Under the pieces are notes generated by a model. That model saw nothing but the letters and a program-made list of their open reading frames with translations, did no database searches and was not told where the DNA came from. Of a stretch of DNA of 64,000 nucleotides, positions 49,096 through 59,512 are shown in pieces. The translations under genes were made by a program, and so were the position numbers. Each line of letters starts with the position of its first letter. The stretch's first letter is position 1. This stretch comes from Citrus sinensis (taxonomy: Eukaryota; Streptophyta; Magnoliopsida; Sapindales; Rutaceae), in NCBI RefSeq assembly GCF_022201045.2, contig NC_068558.1, forward strand, positions 44,233,001 to 44,297,000. Direction: 5' to 3'.

Positions 49096-51046
49096 AATTC
49101 TTCATTATCAGAATTATAAGTATATGAAAGTTCTTCTCTATAACCTTTTTGTTCTAAGTATGCTTTTGCTATATCGATTGTTTCTTCTATTGTTAACATA
49201 ATTATGTACTGTTTTAGGTTATCTATTTCAATATATTTTATGATCTTTCGTTTTATTTCTGGAGGTAAATCCAGTGAGTATATGGCTAATAAATCTTCTG
49301 TTCTTACAAGCTCTTGTTTACTAAACAGATATGAACTTTGTTTAAACGATCATAAATTAAAGTCTATGATCATCATATATTCATTATATGTTATTTTTGT
49401 AGTTGAATTCCTTAGATTCTCCTAAATAAAATTTATGATTCATATCATAAAAGATAATTAAAGGTTTGTTTCATTATAAAAATTTGCTCTTCCTCTACAA
49501 ATCGTTTCATCTATCAATTATCAACAACCTCCACAAAGAGATAAAGTTTAAGAATTATTACCTAACTTTCTTTCGCTTCTTCCCTTTCCGATCTCTTTCC
49601 AGTGACCTGCAGCCTGGATGTCCAATTCCCTTAACGGCCTCTTGCCTCAGCGGGATCTGCGGACTCAGATGGCTTTACTGTATGGATTTTGATCAGCTTG
49701 TTGAAGAGTTGTTGGATAAGTTTAGGTTTCTTTCCCTTTTCTCTGATGATTGTGTTAATAATTTATGATGATCTGATTTATGGTTTTAGAGCAAGGAAGT
49801 GTTTACAGAATCATTGTTCAGAGAGTTATGAGATATGTTTTTTTTTAGAACGTCTCTTTCTCTTTTTATCTTCTTCTTTTTATCTTTTATGTCTGCCACG
49901 GGCATCTTTTTATCTTCTCTGTCTGCCACAAACATCTTTTTATCTTCTCTGTCTGCCACAAGCATCTTTTTATCTTCTCTGTCTGCCATGAACATCTTTT
50001 TATTTTTTATTTCTGATACCAACATCTTTTATTTGCTAGGCTATTTTGCTTCCATAAGCTGATAGGCCTGCTGCATGGTTTCACTGCTACTAGTGAATCT
50101 CATGGTACTGATTTCATTGATGAATTCTAGAAGGATACTGGATGGTGTATGGCTTTCTTCTGAAGTCACAAGAATATAATTTTGAAAACGAATAATTGTT
50201 CTATAATTTCTCTTATAGAGATCTTTAGCGATACTCCATATTGTTTTTATTCCTCGAGCTCTACGGGTTCTTATCCATGTACTGGTTATATGAGGAACAT
50301 TTGTATATTCAGTTCCTATTTCTAATTGAAAATTCTTTGTAATATGTCACACTAAGATCATATAATATGCTTGGTATTCTACATTCTGATGGTATTCTGG
50401 ATTAATGGTGTATAATTTTAAATATATGGACCTTTTTTGGGCAAATTTAGAAACCTTTTTAACTAATAGCTCATCTAAACTCTCTAAGGTCTGTGTCTGG
50501 ATATACTAAGTCTAGATACTCGTATTTGGCTATTTTTCCAACAAGGAGTGGATCTGCTCCTTTTATGGCTATCATCCTGGGATACATATTTTTTCCTGGA
50601 AATTTGAAGATTGTATTGTTGTGGGAACAAGTAGAATATACCCATATGGAAAACTGTTTATATTCTTCTTCTTTTGGATTTAGAGGAGATGATTTTTCTT
50701 CTTCTTCTGGAGGAGAGTTGTTTATTTTGATAAACTTTTTTGAAGAAGTTGCTTTTTGTGATTCGGTTGTTTCTATAGATATGGTTCGGTTGACAATTGG
50801 GTCAGAGACCAGTTCTTGCTGTGGGTTTGGTCCACTACTACTTCCTATATTTGTTGGGCTAGTGTTTATTGAAAGCCCTTTGGTTAGGTCGTTTATGTAT
50901 GACTCTAACAAATGTATTCCCTTCTCATGGCCCTCTGCTTCCTCTTTCATGTAATTTATTGCATCAAGCATGTCAGATGCCTCGGCCTTGAGCCTTTGTA
51001 TTTCGGTATTTATTGCAGATATAGTTTTATTTATTTCTGCATTCAT
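49096..51046 (-). pseudogene. Caulimovirid transactivator/inclusion-body-like ORF, broken
   Basis: Located after RNase H, where caulimovirids encode the translation transactivator. The first 191 codons (51046-50471) are open, with a coiled-coil-like N terminus and an acidic Pro/Ser linker. Related coding continues in shifted frames to about 50,040, then a run of 10-residue repeats (50,025-49,880), then a further open stretch at about 49,425-49,096. Several stops separate the blocks. I do not recognise a specific TAV motif; the assignment is mainly positional. Confidence 0.55.
49880..50025 (-). repeat. 30-bp coding tandem repeat (five units)
   Basis: Five in-frame units of a 10-residue motif of the form DKKM(F/L)VADRE, outer units more diverged. 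Confidence 0.85.
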
Positions 51047-51059
51047 TTTCTGAATTCTA

Positions 51060-52194
51060 TGTTCCTGCTTAGGAAATCTGCAAGGAAATTGTTAGTGCCT
51101 TTTATATGTATGATTTTAAAATTATAATAAGACAAATAAACTTGTCATCTATGTAATCTTCTATATTAAGGTTCATTTGGTAAAATTCTATTGACAAGAG
51201 AATTTACTTGAGAATTATCTGTTTCTACGATAAATTACTTCTGGAGCAAAAATAATGAAAATTTTTTAATTCCTTTATATATAGCAAGTAGTTCTTTTTC
51301 ATGTACGAGATAATTGACTTGTGCTTGATTAAACGTTCTACTGGTATATCGGCAAATCTCGTTTATATCAGTTTTGAGAATTGCTCCCCAATATAAATCA
51401 GATGCATCCGTTTGTATTATTAATTTATCATTTTCTTCTGGTAATCTTAATGCTGGAAGATTTTTACATTCTTCCTTTAATTTTTTTACAGTTTCTGTGT
51501 ATTCTTCACTCCATCCTCTAGTATTATTTTTTCTTAGTAATTTCTGAAGTATATTCCTCTTTTTTGCTAAATCTTTTATGAATCCTTCTGCATAATTCAA
51601 ACATCCTAAAAATTTTTGTATTTGTTGTTTATTTTCCAACTTATTTGGGAATTCTATAATCTTTTTTCCTATATGACTTTGGAGTCTTATTCCTTTTTTG
51701 TCAAGGATCATTCCTAAAAATTCTATTTTCCTGTGTTCTATAACTGCTTTTCTTTCTGATAGTACTATTCCTTCTCTAATACATACATTAACAAATTCTT
51801 TTAAATGGTTTATGTGGTCTTCTATAGTTTCTGATGCAATTAATATATCATCGACATAGACTATAATATATTTATAATCTTTAAATATTTTATCCATTCG
51901 ACTTTGAAAAATTTGAGGGGCATTTTTTAGTCCAAAAGGCATTACTAGCCATTCGTAATGTCCTTGTGGGGTACTAAAAGCTGTATAAGGAATACTATTT
52001 TCTTCCATTTTTATCTGCCAAAATCCTGATTTACAATCAAACTTTGAATAATAAGTTTTATTTTTTACAAGATTTATCAGTACTTCTTTATTCGGGAGAA
52101 AATATCCGTCAAATTTTGTATATTTATTTAGTTCTTTATAATTTATTACCATTCTCACTTTTCCTCTAACATGTTCTGATCTTTTTCTAACCAT
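51060..52194 (-). pseudogene. Caulimovirid reverse transcriptase / RNase H, broken
   Basis: Frame 52194-51235 covers RT fingers and palm (INYKELN near the start, PFGLKNAP, then the catalytic YVDD at about 51,847-51,858), connection and the start of RNase H (QTDAS). It ends at a premature stop. RNase H-like coding (ETDNSQV, then IKGTNNFLADF) continues in shifted frames to about 51,060. The protease-RT link upstream is also interrupted near 52,228. Confidence 0.9.
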
Positions 52195-52227
52195 AAAGGC
52201 TGGACTATTATGTGGACTATTACTAGT

Positions 52228-52914
52228 TCAAATGAGTTTTAAATTTAAGAGTTCTTTTATTTGGATTTTAAATTCTTCCCTACCTTCTTCTGTGTACATC
52301 ATGGGTTTTAATCTTATTATCATGTTTTCAATTAATTCTATTTTTGCTCTAGGATGATCTGGTTTCCATAATGATAATGGGTTTTCTTTATAAACTTGTT
52401 CAAGTTGCGACTTTATTGTTTCTAATTGTATATTATAACTTTGTCCTTTTTGTATTAGATAGTGTTTTTCATAAATGTACTTATCACCACGCTGGGCTGG
52501 CTGAACTCTGTAGGGTTTAAATTCACGAGGAATACGAAGAATATGATTACAAGGTGTTTTTAAAGTGATCATATATGAAGTTTGTTGGTAATATTGGAAT
52601 TGTTGTATAAAATCATTGCCTAAAAGGATATCGCAATCCATATTATTGTATTGAAATATTTGATTAATATGTACTATTTTACTTCCTAACAATATTTCAA
52701 AGTTTAGTAAAGATTGAGTTACTTGTTGTTTGTCTCCTGTTATTCCAATAATTTTTAATTTTCCATTGAGTTCCCATTTGCTTGATAAAAAGGATTTCAT
52801 TATGGTTATTTCACTGCCTGTGTCAATTAAGGCACATGTGTCTATATCTTTTTCTGTTATATTTATTTGTATATAAACAGACATAGGGTATGTTATATAA
52901 GCTTGTCTTAACAT
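52228..52914 (-). pseudogene. Caulimovirid aspartic protease and linker to RT
   Basis: Retropepsin-like: an IDTGSE active-site motif near 52,825 and an ILLGNDF flap/helix-type motif about 80 residues later, followed by a linker leading to the RT region. It is out of frame with the RT block downstream, with a stop between them. Confidence 0.82.
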
Positions 52915-53270
52915 GTTTCACATACTATTTTTTGACCTTCTATTTGTAAGGTTATTCTATGCTTTTCTATCTTATAATATTCTAAATTATTTAAAAAACT
53001 ATTTGCTGATACTATATGTTTTTCTGGATATGTGGTCATAAATGAATCTATGTAACAAGACACTATTATTCTAAGTCCTTCTATGATTATAGGAACTTTA
53101 ACTTCTTGTTTACAAATATGTTTATTCCCATTGAAATCTGTATATTCATATGGAATTTCTTTTTCTTTTACCAAAAGTCCTTTATTTTTAGTGTGATTCA
53201 TATAGTTATGACTTGTACCAGTATCTACTAGTATAGGTATTTTTGCTGTATAATCTATTTCATTAAAATA
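52908..53270 (-). pseudogene. Second DTG-containing (retropepsin-like?) segment upstream of the protease
   Basis: Contains ILVDTGTSHNYM near 53,225 and then about 95 further residues ending with a stop at 52,908, including VPIIIEG and VSANSFLNNLEYY. The layout of DTG, a beta-rich stretch and a hydrophobic late motif resembles a retropepsin, but it precedes the canonical protease. It could be a duplicated protease or a structural domain that happens to carry DTG. Confidence 0.5.
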
Positions 53271-54214
53271 TTGTCCAAGTATTTTTATTACGTTGTTAGT
53301 TGCTATGGATTTAACTATTTGTTTATCAGTACTTAATCTTCTAGATGAACTTCCTCTTACTAAGGTTCTTCCTGCAAAACTTATATGGATAATGGAGTTT
53401 TCATTATTATTATCTAAAAATTATTTTCTATCATCTATATTTAATTCATAATTAATAGGAATTTTATAATCTTGAATTACTGGTTCTATAAATGTTGCTA
53501 TATCTTCACAATCTTTATTTATTTCTATGTAAGGTTTATTTCCATATATTTCTCCATAATTTGAATTACAAAAACTATATAAAGCTGAGTAATGTATTGT
53601 CATTATTCTATTTCCTTCCTTCATTAGGTTCTTTTTTAATAGTTTAAAATGTATACTTAATGTTTCATCTATGTTTTTATCCTTTATATGTACGCAATAT
53701 CTAGGGTGACAAGTAAATAGTAATTTAGTATAACATAGATTTCCTTTTATTGTCCCTAAATGTCCTATGCTAGGATTAGTAAATCTTTGATCGTGTAATG
53801 ATAAAACTATGTGGCTATCTATTCCTTCTTTGAATAGAGATTTTATTAAGATTTGTATTTCTACTAAATATACATATTGAATTTTTTCTTTTGTTGAGAC
53901 TCATTTTTTATTTTTCTTAATGCTAGGTCTATAGATCTTTTATTTATTAAACTAAATCTAATGTTTCCCTCAGCTTGTGTAATTGTTACAGCCTTTTCTT
54001 GTTCATAATATTCATGTAATACTATTCGTTTTCTTTTAAACATGTCTCTAAACCTATGTATTATTCCATATTCAGGTTTCTCCATATTTAGTTTTAAAAG
54101 TTTGTTATATTTTTCTTTATTAAAAGTGGCAACAAGACTATATCCACCTTTATTCTCTTCTTTCTCTATTTCTTCAATTTCTTCTATTTTTTTCATTTTC
54201 CATAAGTTCTTCAT
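53271..54214 (-). pseudogene. Caulimovirid movement-protein-like region, broken
   Basis: Blocks at 54214-53864 and 53624-53421 plus intervening shifted coding. SYSLVATF-like entry, then SLHDQRF, GTIKGNL and SALYSFCNSN are reminiscent of the 30K-type viral movement protein of this family. At least two stops or frameshifts lie within it. Assignment is from motif flavour and position between coat and protease. Confidence 0.6.
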
Positions 54215-54347
54215 TAGTCTGACTCATTTTCTGATTCTTCTACCATATAAACTTCTTCTCCTTCATAATCTGATAGATTATTTATTTCTTCTAAGTCATT
54301 CTTTATATTTTCAAAATCTTCTTTTAGAAGTTTAACTTTCTTTTTTG

Positions 54348-54392
54348 TACAATCTGTACTAATATGTCCAATTTCTCTACAATTCCAACATT
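54348..54392 (-). pseudogene. CCHC zinc knuckle of the viral coat region
   Basis: CWNCREIGHISTDC fits C-x2-C-x4-H-x4-C, the nucleic-acid-binding knuckle near the end of caulimovirid coat proteins. An acidic stretch follows. Confidence 0.85.
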
Positions 54393-55965
54393 TACATTTG
54401 GACTTGTCTAATATTTTTCTTTGGGTTTTATATTTTCTTCCTGATTTTCGGTATTTTCTCTTAAAGTTATTGTATTTTTTATATCTTTTTTCTCTCTTGT
54501 AGAACTTCTTTCTTCGTTTATAAGGCGCATAACATCCTTATTGGGTAGGGATCTCTGTTTTTTCACAATATATTTTTGTTATATTTTTACTCTTTTTTAT
54601 TAAACTTCTTTGAATACATATTTCACTTAATCTTGTATTTAGAAATCTTATTCTAGCTCCTAATGTATCTGGGAGTCTATTATCACTACTACTAGTGTAC
54701 TTTTCATATTCATTAATAAAATATCCATTCCAAGGATATGGAAGTTTAGAATAGTATAAATTCTTATAAATGTTTTGGTCTTCATGACTCATGAATTGAG
54801 TATAATAATATTTAGAAAATTCACAGGTATATTCTTTTACAAAACACATATTACAAATTGTTAAGTTTATTAATTTCATTCTAGCGTCTAATTTATCATA
54901 TTTTGCTTCATTTTCTGAATTTTGTAACCAGTCTTCTCCTAAAAATTAACTGGCAATATATTCAATTATTCTTTCAATTCCTAATCATTTATTTCCTCCT
55001 AATGCTATTTTGGTTGAATCCTTTATTAATTTTTGTGTATCTTCACTTAATCTTTTCCACCAGTTAAATACATTTCTTATGAAACTTGCTATTAAAATGT
55101 CTGCAAATATATTTATTTTTTCTTCTTCTGTTTCAACATTCCAATCATCTCTAGATCCATTAAATATAAAAAATAACTTCATTTGCATTCCCCATTCTAC
55201 TAAAGTTTTTCGGGGATCTATTTTGCAGTCTAAGTCTAGAAATGTGCCTGCATTGCTTATTGGTGTTAGGTGGTCGTTATTAGGTTGGTATTCTTTTTTC
55301 CATTGATTATTTTTAATAGGTGGGTAATATTCAAAAAATGGTCTATTTTTTCTTTTTATTTGTTTCGTACCTATGGCTTGGTTCTTCAACATTAAGTTTT
55401 ATTTCTGGACCTCCAGCAGTATTCATTTTTATGCAATATTCTTTTTCAAAATCTTCTAAATCACTAAGATTTATGTCACTAAATTTTTCAGTAAGTTCTT
55501 CTAATTTATCTTTCATTACTCTGAATCACTAGGGGTTGTTTCTTTTATTTCTAGTTTTTCTTTGCCTTTTTCTTTCTTTTTTAATTCTGCTTTTAGTTTT
55601 TCTGTTTCTTCTAATATTTTTGGGTATTGGAATTTTATAAACCAATCATCATAACTTTCTGTTTGTGGTTTTTCTATAGGTTTCTTAAAACTTGTTCCAA
55701 TTATTCCTGATTTTAATATTTCAAATTTTTCTACTTTTTTATTTTTCTTTTGACTCATTTGTATTACAGATAGTTCTATTTTTATTTTTCCTATTTCTTG
55801 TTTAATTTCTCTCATTTTTTCTTTGAGATTTAAAAATATTTCTTTTAATTCAATTAGAGTAGTTTCCATTAAGTTTAGGGGTATTAATAGATATTTTTTC
55901 TTTTGAATGCAACGTAACATAGTGTTAGCCGACTGGAATCCATGCTTTTTCCCAAACCTCAACGT
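54393..55965 (-). pseudogene. Caulimovirid coat-protein region, broken
   Basis: Blocks 55962-55516 (Lys/Glu-rich coiled-coil-like, ending PSDSE), 55392-54985 (including WGMQMKLFF and IRNVFNWWKRL) and 54879-54538 (PYPWNGYFINEY) are separated by stops and frame changes and lead to a basic stretch and the CCHC knuckle. The upper edge near 55,965 is one terminus of the insertion and falls inside ORF 1 coding sequence. Confidence 0.65.
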
Positions 55966-56965
55966 GTATCGTTATTTCTTCGGAAAAAGGTTAAAAATGT
56001 TATCTTCCCTTTTTGTTTTTTGCGAGTAAATAACAAAAGTAATGGACATTACTATTATATAACGGGAGCTTGCTATGTTACGGACTCTGTATGTAACATA
56101 GCAAATGGGGAGCATCCACGCGTTGCAGGAGAGAGGAAAAGCTGTTGGAACTCAGCTGATACAAGGCCAGTTTGCACTGAGCTGTTACATACAGAGTCTG
56201 CAACGCAGCCTTGTCCGTATATAACGTGCATAAAAATGAAAAGATAGAAGTGCTGCTGGCATTTTGGTTATCTTTTCAAAAGATATGCAAATGCGTATGG
56301 ATAGGTCCCGTTTCTGGACCGCCATGTAAAGAGAAGAGAAGAGATAGATTCTTTTATATACTAAGACGCAAAAAAGGTTTATATGGTACAAGCCAAATTG
56401 TGACTAGACAGTTATTCGTTTTGAACTTTGAAGATGAAGAGGTAAACTTTGAATAAACTTTTTGTCAATCGGAAACTATCGTTTGTTTTCCCTTTGTGTC
56501 GTGTTTTCGCGTTCGATTATCTTTGGAAAATATTCTCCATCACATGGATGTAATTGCGGAACACAGGAGTCGAATCCATGAGCTATATAATCTGTGAAAT
56601 GAATGAGAATTTGAAACTTCAGTAATTCAATGCGGAACATATATCTAATGGTCATGCCAAGTCCTTTATCCTCGTATATCGGTGGTTCATGGATGTTGTA
56701 TTTTGTGCAGTGAAATGAACACTTCGCAGAATCTGGCTTTTAATAAATTCCCATCATCACCTAGCATTAAATTGTTACTTAGCTATAGAAACGGGATACA
56801 TTATCACGAAAACCAGCGGATAGACTGCTGCCAGAATTAATATTAATAACAGGCTAAAAACTGAGCTAATGTGTAGCACAACAAAGTCGCCTCAAACATG
56901 GTAAAAGCAGACAATAACATAAGAAATTATCCAGAAATTAAGAAGCTTGATAATGTGCTAACTAA
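55966..56965. other. Intergenic, with clustered short inverted repeats
   Basis: Flank of the viral insertion. It contains nested inverted repeats at 56,071-56,200 (listed separately) and otherwise no recognised gene. The LTP-like 3' UTR probably reaches to about 56,800. Confidence 0.5.
56071..56200. repeat. Nested inverted repeats
   Basis: TGCTATGTTAC / GTAACATAGCA (56,071-56,081 and 56,093-56,103) form a hairpin. GACTCTGTATGTAACA (56,083-56,098) is also perfectly inverted at 56,183-56,198. Confidence 0.85.
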
Positions 56966-57448
56966 TTAAGGGCGTAGCCGCCCACTGCAAGCATAGGTAA
57001 CGTTGCAAGACTCATCAACAATGACAGTGTACGTGTGCACAGGCCTGGCAAGGAAGACAGGTAAACGAACCAACAAGTCACAAACACATTCATCATCGAC
57101 CTGCTTCAGCCAACGGCAACAACTTTCTCCCTCGGGTGTCTCTTCGTGAACTCCCCCGTGCCTGTGTCTGTGCCTATGTCGGTGACCATGTCTTTGCAAC
57201 GATTCATCATCATCCGGAGGAGGGCTGTTAGGAGAGGGAGGGGAAGGAGGAGGTACGGGTGCAGCCGGGTTGTATGGCAGCATTGAGCACGCATAGTTCA
57301 CTAAAGCGAATTGGGAGGCACATAGCGGCCGGGGGGGAGCAGGCGGCGGCAGTGGCATCGGTCTTGGCCTTAGCTGGCATTCCATCTGGGGAAGGACTGC
57401 CAACACAGACACAAAGAGTGCTACTGTAACAACACCGTCTGTCTTCAT
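56966..57448 (-). CDS. Secreted eight-cysteine (LTP/2S/hydrophobic-seed family-like) protein with Pro-rich and His/Arg insert
   Basis: Single-exon frame of 160 residues. A signal peptide covers residues 1-24 (TVALFVSVLAVLPQ hydrophobic core). Then comes a Pro/Arg-rich stretch. The eight-cysteine pattern is complete: C43, C54, the CC pair at 109-110, C119-V-C121, and two later cysteines near the end (C148, C154). This is the C-C-CC-CxC-C-C spacing of bifunctional inhibitor/LTP proteins. The loop between the second cysteine and the CC pair is unusually long, filled by a Pro/Ser block, an acidic DDDE and a HRHRHRHRHG run. It is probably extracellular; the ligand is unknown. It has a TATA box about 70 bp upstream. 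Confidence 0.85.
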   Translation of the reverse strand: MKTDGVVTVALFVSVLAVLPQMECQLRPRPMPLPPPAPPRPLCASQFALVNYACSMLPYNPAAPVPPPSPPSPNSPPPDDDESLQRHGHRHRHRHRHGGVHEETPEGESCCRWLKQVDDECVCDLLVRLPVFLARPVHTYTVIVDESCNVTYACSGRLRP

Positions 57449-57513
57449 GGCGTCTATCTTTGATTAATAAAGAGGGTGAGGGGAAATTGATGTTTCAGAA
57501 CGGCTCCTGCTTC

Positions 57514-57527
57514 TATTTATATATATG
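57514..57527 (-). promoter_or_regulatory. TATA box of the eight-cysteine protein gene
   Basis: The minus strand reads CATATATATAAATA about 65-80 bp ahead of the start codon at 57,448. Confidence 0.65.
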
Positions 57528-59512
57528 TGAATTCATAGTTTTGTCATGCTTCCTTTTAGTTAGAAATTATGGCGGGTTATGAAGAAATAAAAAAATAGAA
57601 ACGATTGAAGGAGTGGGGGGAATTTTCTTGGGGATGTTATGGAGAGTTTCAGGTTATAATTGGTTATGCATCTCTCATTCAATGTGTGCCTAATTTTTAG
57701 GTGACGTACAGCCTCAAACCTAAGGCTGTTACCTGCCAACAACTCTATTCCTACCATATGTGTTGAAGAGATAAGAGCACGAGAGGAAAATATTTTGAAG
57801 TTAGCCACCAAGAAAATAAAATTTCTCTGTTTACCATAGCATTACTCAGAAAACACAAGTACTTTTAGAAGAAATGAGAAGAATATATAGTGCTAGCTTT
57901 AGGGCATTCTAGCAACTTGGATTGCTGTCTATTGAAATGAGAAGATTGAAATGCAAATGGGTGAGAACCAGGTCCCCCAGGACATTCTTTTATTCTGGCT
58001 TAGGATTTTGATTTCAGAGAAAATCCTGTGTTTGGTTTTATAAATGCCTGCGTTGAGTGGTCGAACAACACCCCAAAATCCAAATTATCTTTTGATAACA
58101 AAATATGATTAGCATGGGAGAAGGGAAAAATGTCGAAAAATCATTACACGCTCACGATCAATACATAAGGACTTTGAAGTTAATGCATATACCACAGATT
58201 TAGCTTCCACGCTACATGCTGGGCTCAGTTAAAAAAGATCTCTTTGGCAGCTATTCTGGTCAAGCACAACTTCATTGCAAGTCTTATTTATCACAAGGTG
58301 GAAAAAAAATCTAATTATTTATCTGAGAACCAGACATTTTCCTCCAACCTTGATATTACCGTGTTCCAAAAGCATCCGCCACACTTCTCAGACCTACTAA
58401 ATACCTGACTCCCAAGTTTTTCACAGACATCAAATAGGTTTGGCATCTACTGCTGGTTAATTGCTGCATGCAACAGAAACAAATGTGTGAACAAGAGCTA
58501 AAATGCTTTGCGTATCCAAAAAGAGAGCAAGATTGAAATCTGAAAGAGATGACGAGCAACTATGTGTTGTGGGGATAAAAAAGATTCTAAAACATAATTC
58601 TATTAATGGCAGTGAATCAAAACAAGCAATGTCAGGATCAGCAATCCTGGAAATGTTAATGTTGAAAAAAGTAGCAGGCGTATCAAAGTCCAATCACACT
58701 ACCAGGGTAGCTCTCAAAGTTGCCACAATGTTCAAGATTCATTGCTCTCCAATACTCTACTCCATCTCACTGGGGTCTATTTCAGATACAACAATCAAAC
58801 TTAAAACTCCTATACCTAAGAAATGGAGAATGTATGATATTTGTTAGAATCAAAGGCCCAACGATTTCTACAAGTGAAAAATGGCAAAATAGTGCAGCAC
58901 AACAAATGCACACAGAACTCAAAATGTAAATGATTGAATATGCAATATTATTGATAAGCAAAGGAGTCTGATACAAACTAAATTTCGAAACTAACATAAT
59001 TAATTTCTACTATACAGAAAACCAAAAAATTAAGTATTAGGAAATAACTCCTGGAAAATCCCAATCGTATCTGATATATCACTTTGCATGCAGAAATACA
59101 TAACCAAAGATAAAGTATCCTTGTAAAACAGAAAAGTCACAGAGCATGAGAAAATCAACTACTGCTAATGTTGTCACTTGATAGACACACAAACTTATGC
59201 AAACACCATAATTGAAAGAGCTCAGCAACTTAGCAATGACACATACAGAATTCAATGTCTTCATCATTCCTATAATATCTTAAACAAATCCCCCTGCTTG
59301 GCAGTGGATTGAAAAAAAAAAAGGTACATTTACCCAAAAGGAAAGAGAGAAAGACACCGCAATTCTTCACAATATTAAAAATTCTCAAGACAAAAACATT
59401 AAGCTGAATATCAATAAGCATTACAACTTGAAATTAAACTTTCTATACCTGTGATTGAGGCTTTAATTGTGAGACTCGCTCATCATATCATATTCCTCCA
59501 AGTCTTTCAGAT
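57528..59512. other. Intergenic between LTP-like and PORR genes
   Basis: LTP-like promoter side, then about 1.5 kb with no recognised coding region. The part nearest 59,512 is probably PORR 3' UTR. Confidence 0.5.

Larger units (their letters stand above)
48000..55965 (-). mobile_element. Endogenous pararetrovirus (Caulimoviridae), decayed
   Basis: An approximately 8-kb viral copy on the minus strand, near full genome size for cavemo-/solendo-like caulimovirids. Reading down the minus strand it runs: coat-protein-type region with a CCHC knuckle, movement-protein-type region, protease, reverse transcriptase/RNase H, transactivator-like region, a non-coding leader with TATA box, a tRNA-Met primer site, and then the beginning of the first ORF. 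The start of ORF 1 thus lies at the opposite end from its continuation, as expected of a circular genome opened inside ORF 1. Frames are interrupted by several stops and frameshifts in every region, so it is a fossil. Placement near Solendovirus/Cavemovirus rests only on coat-before-movement order and needs phylogeny. Confidence 0.82.

Noticed and set aside
49466-50062. Plus-strand frames with repeated Phe-Tyr-Leu-Leu-Cys motifs
   Set aside because: Antisense reading of the viral 30-bp repeat array.
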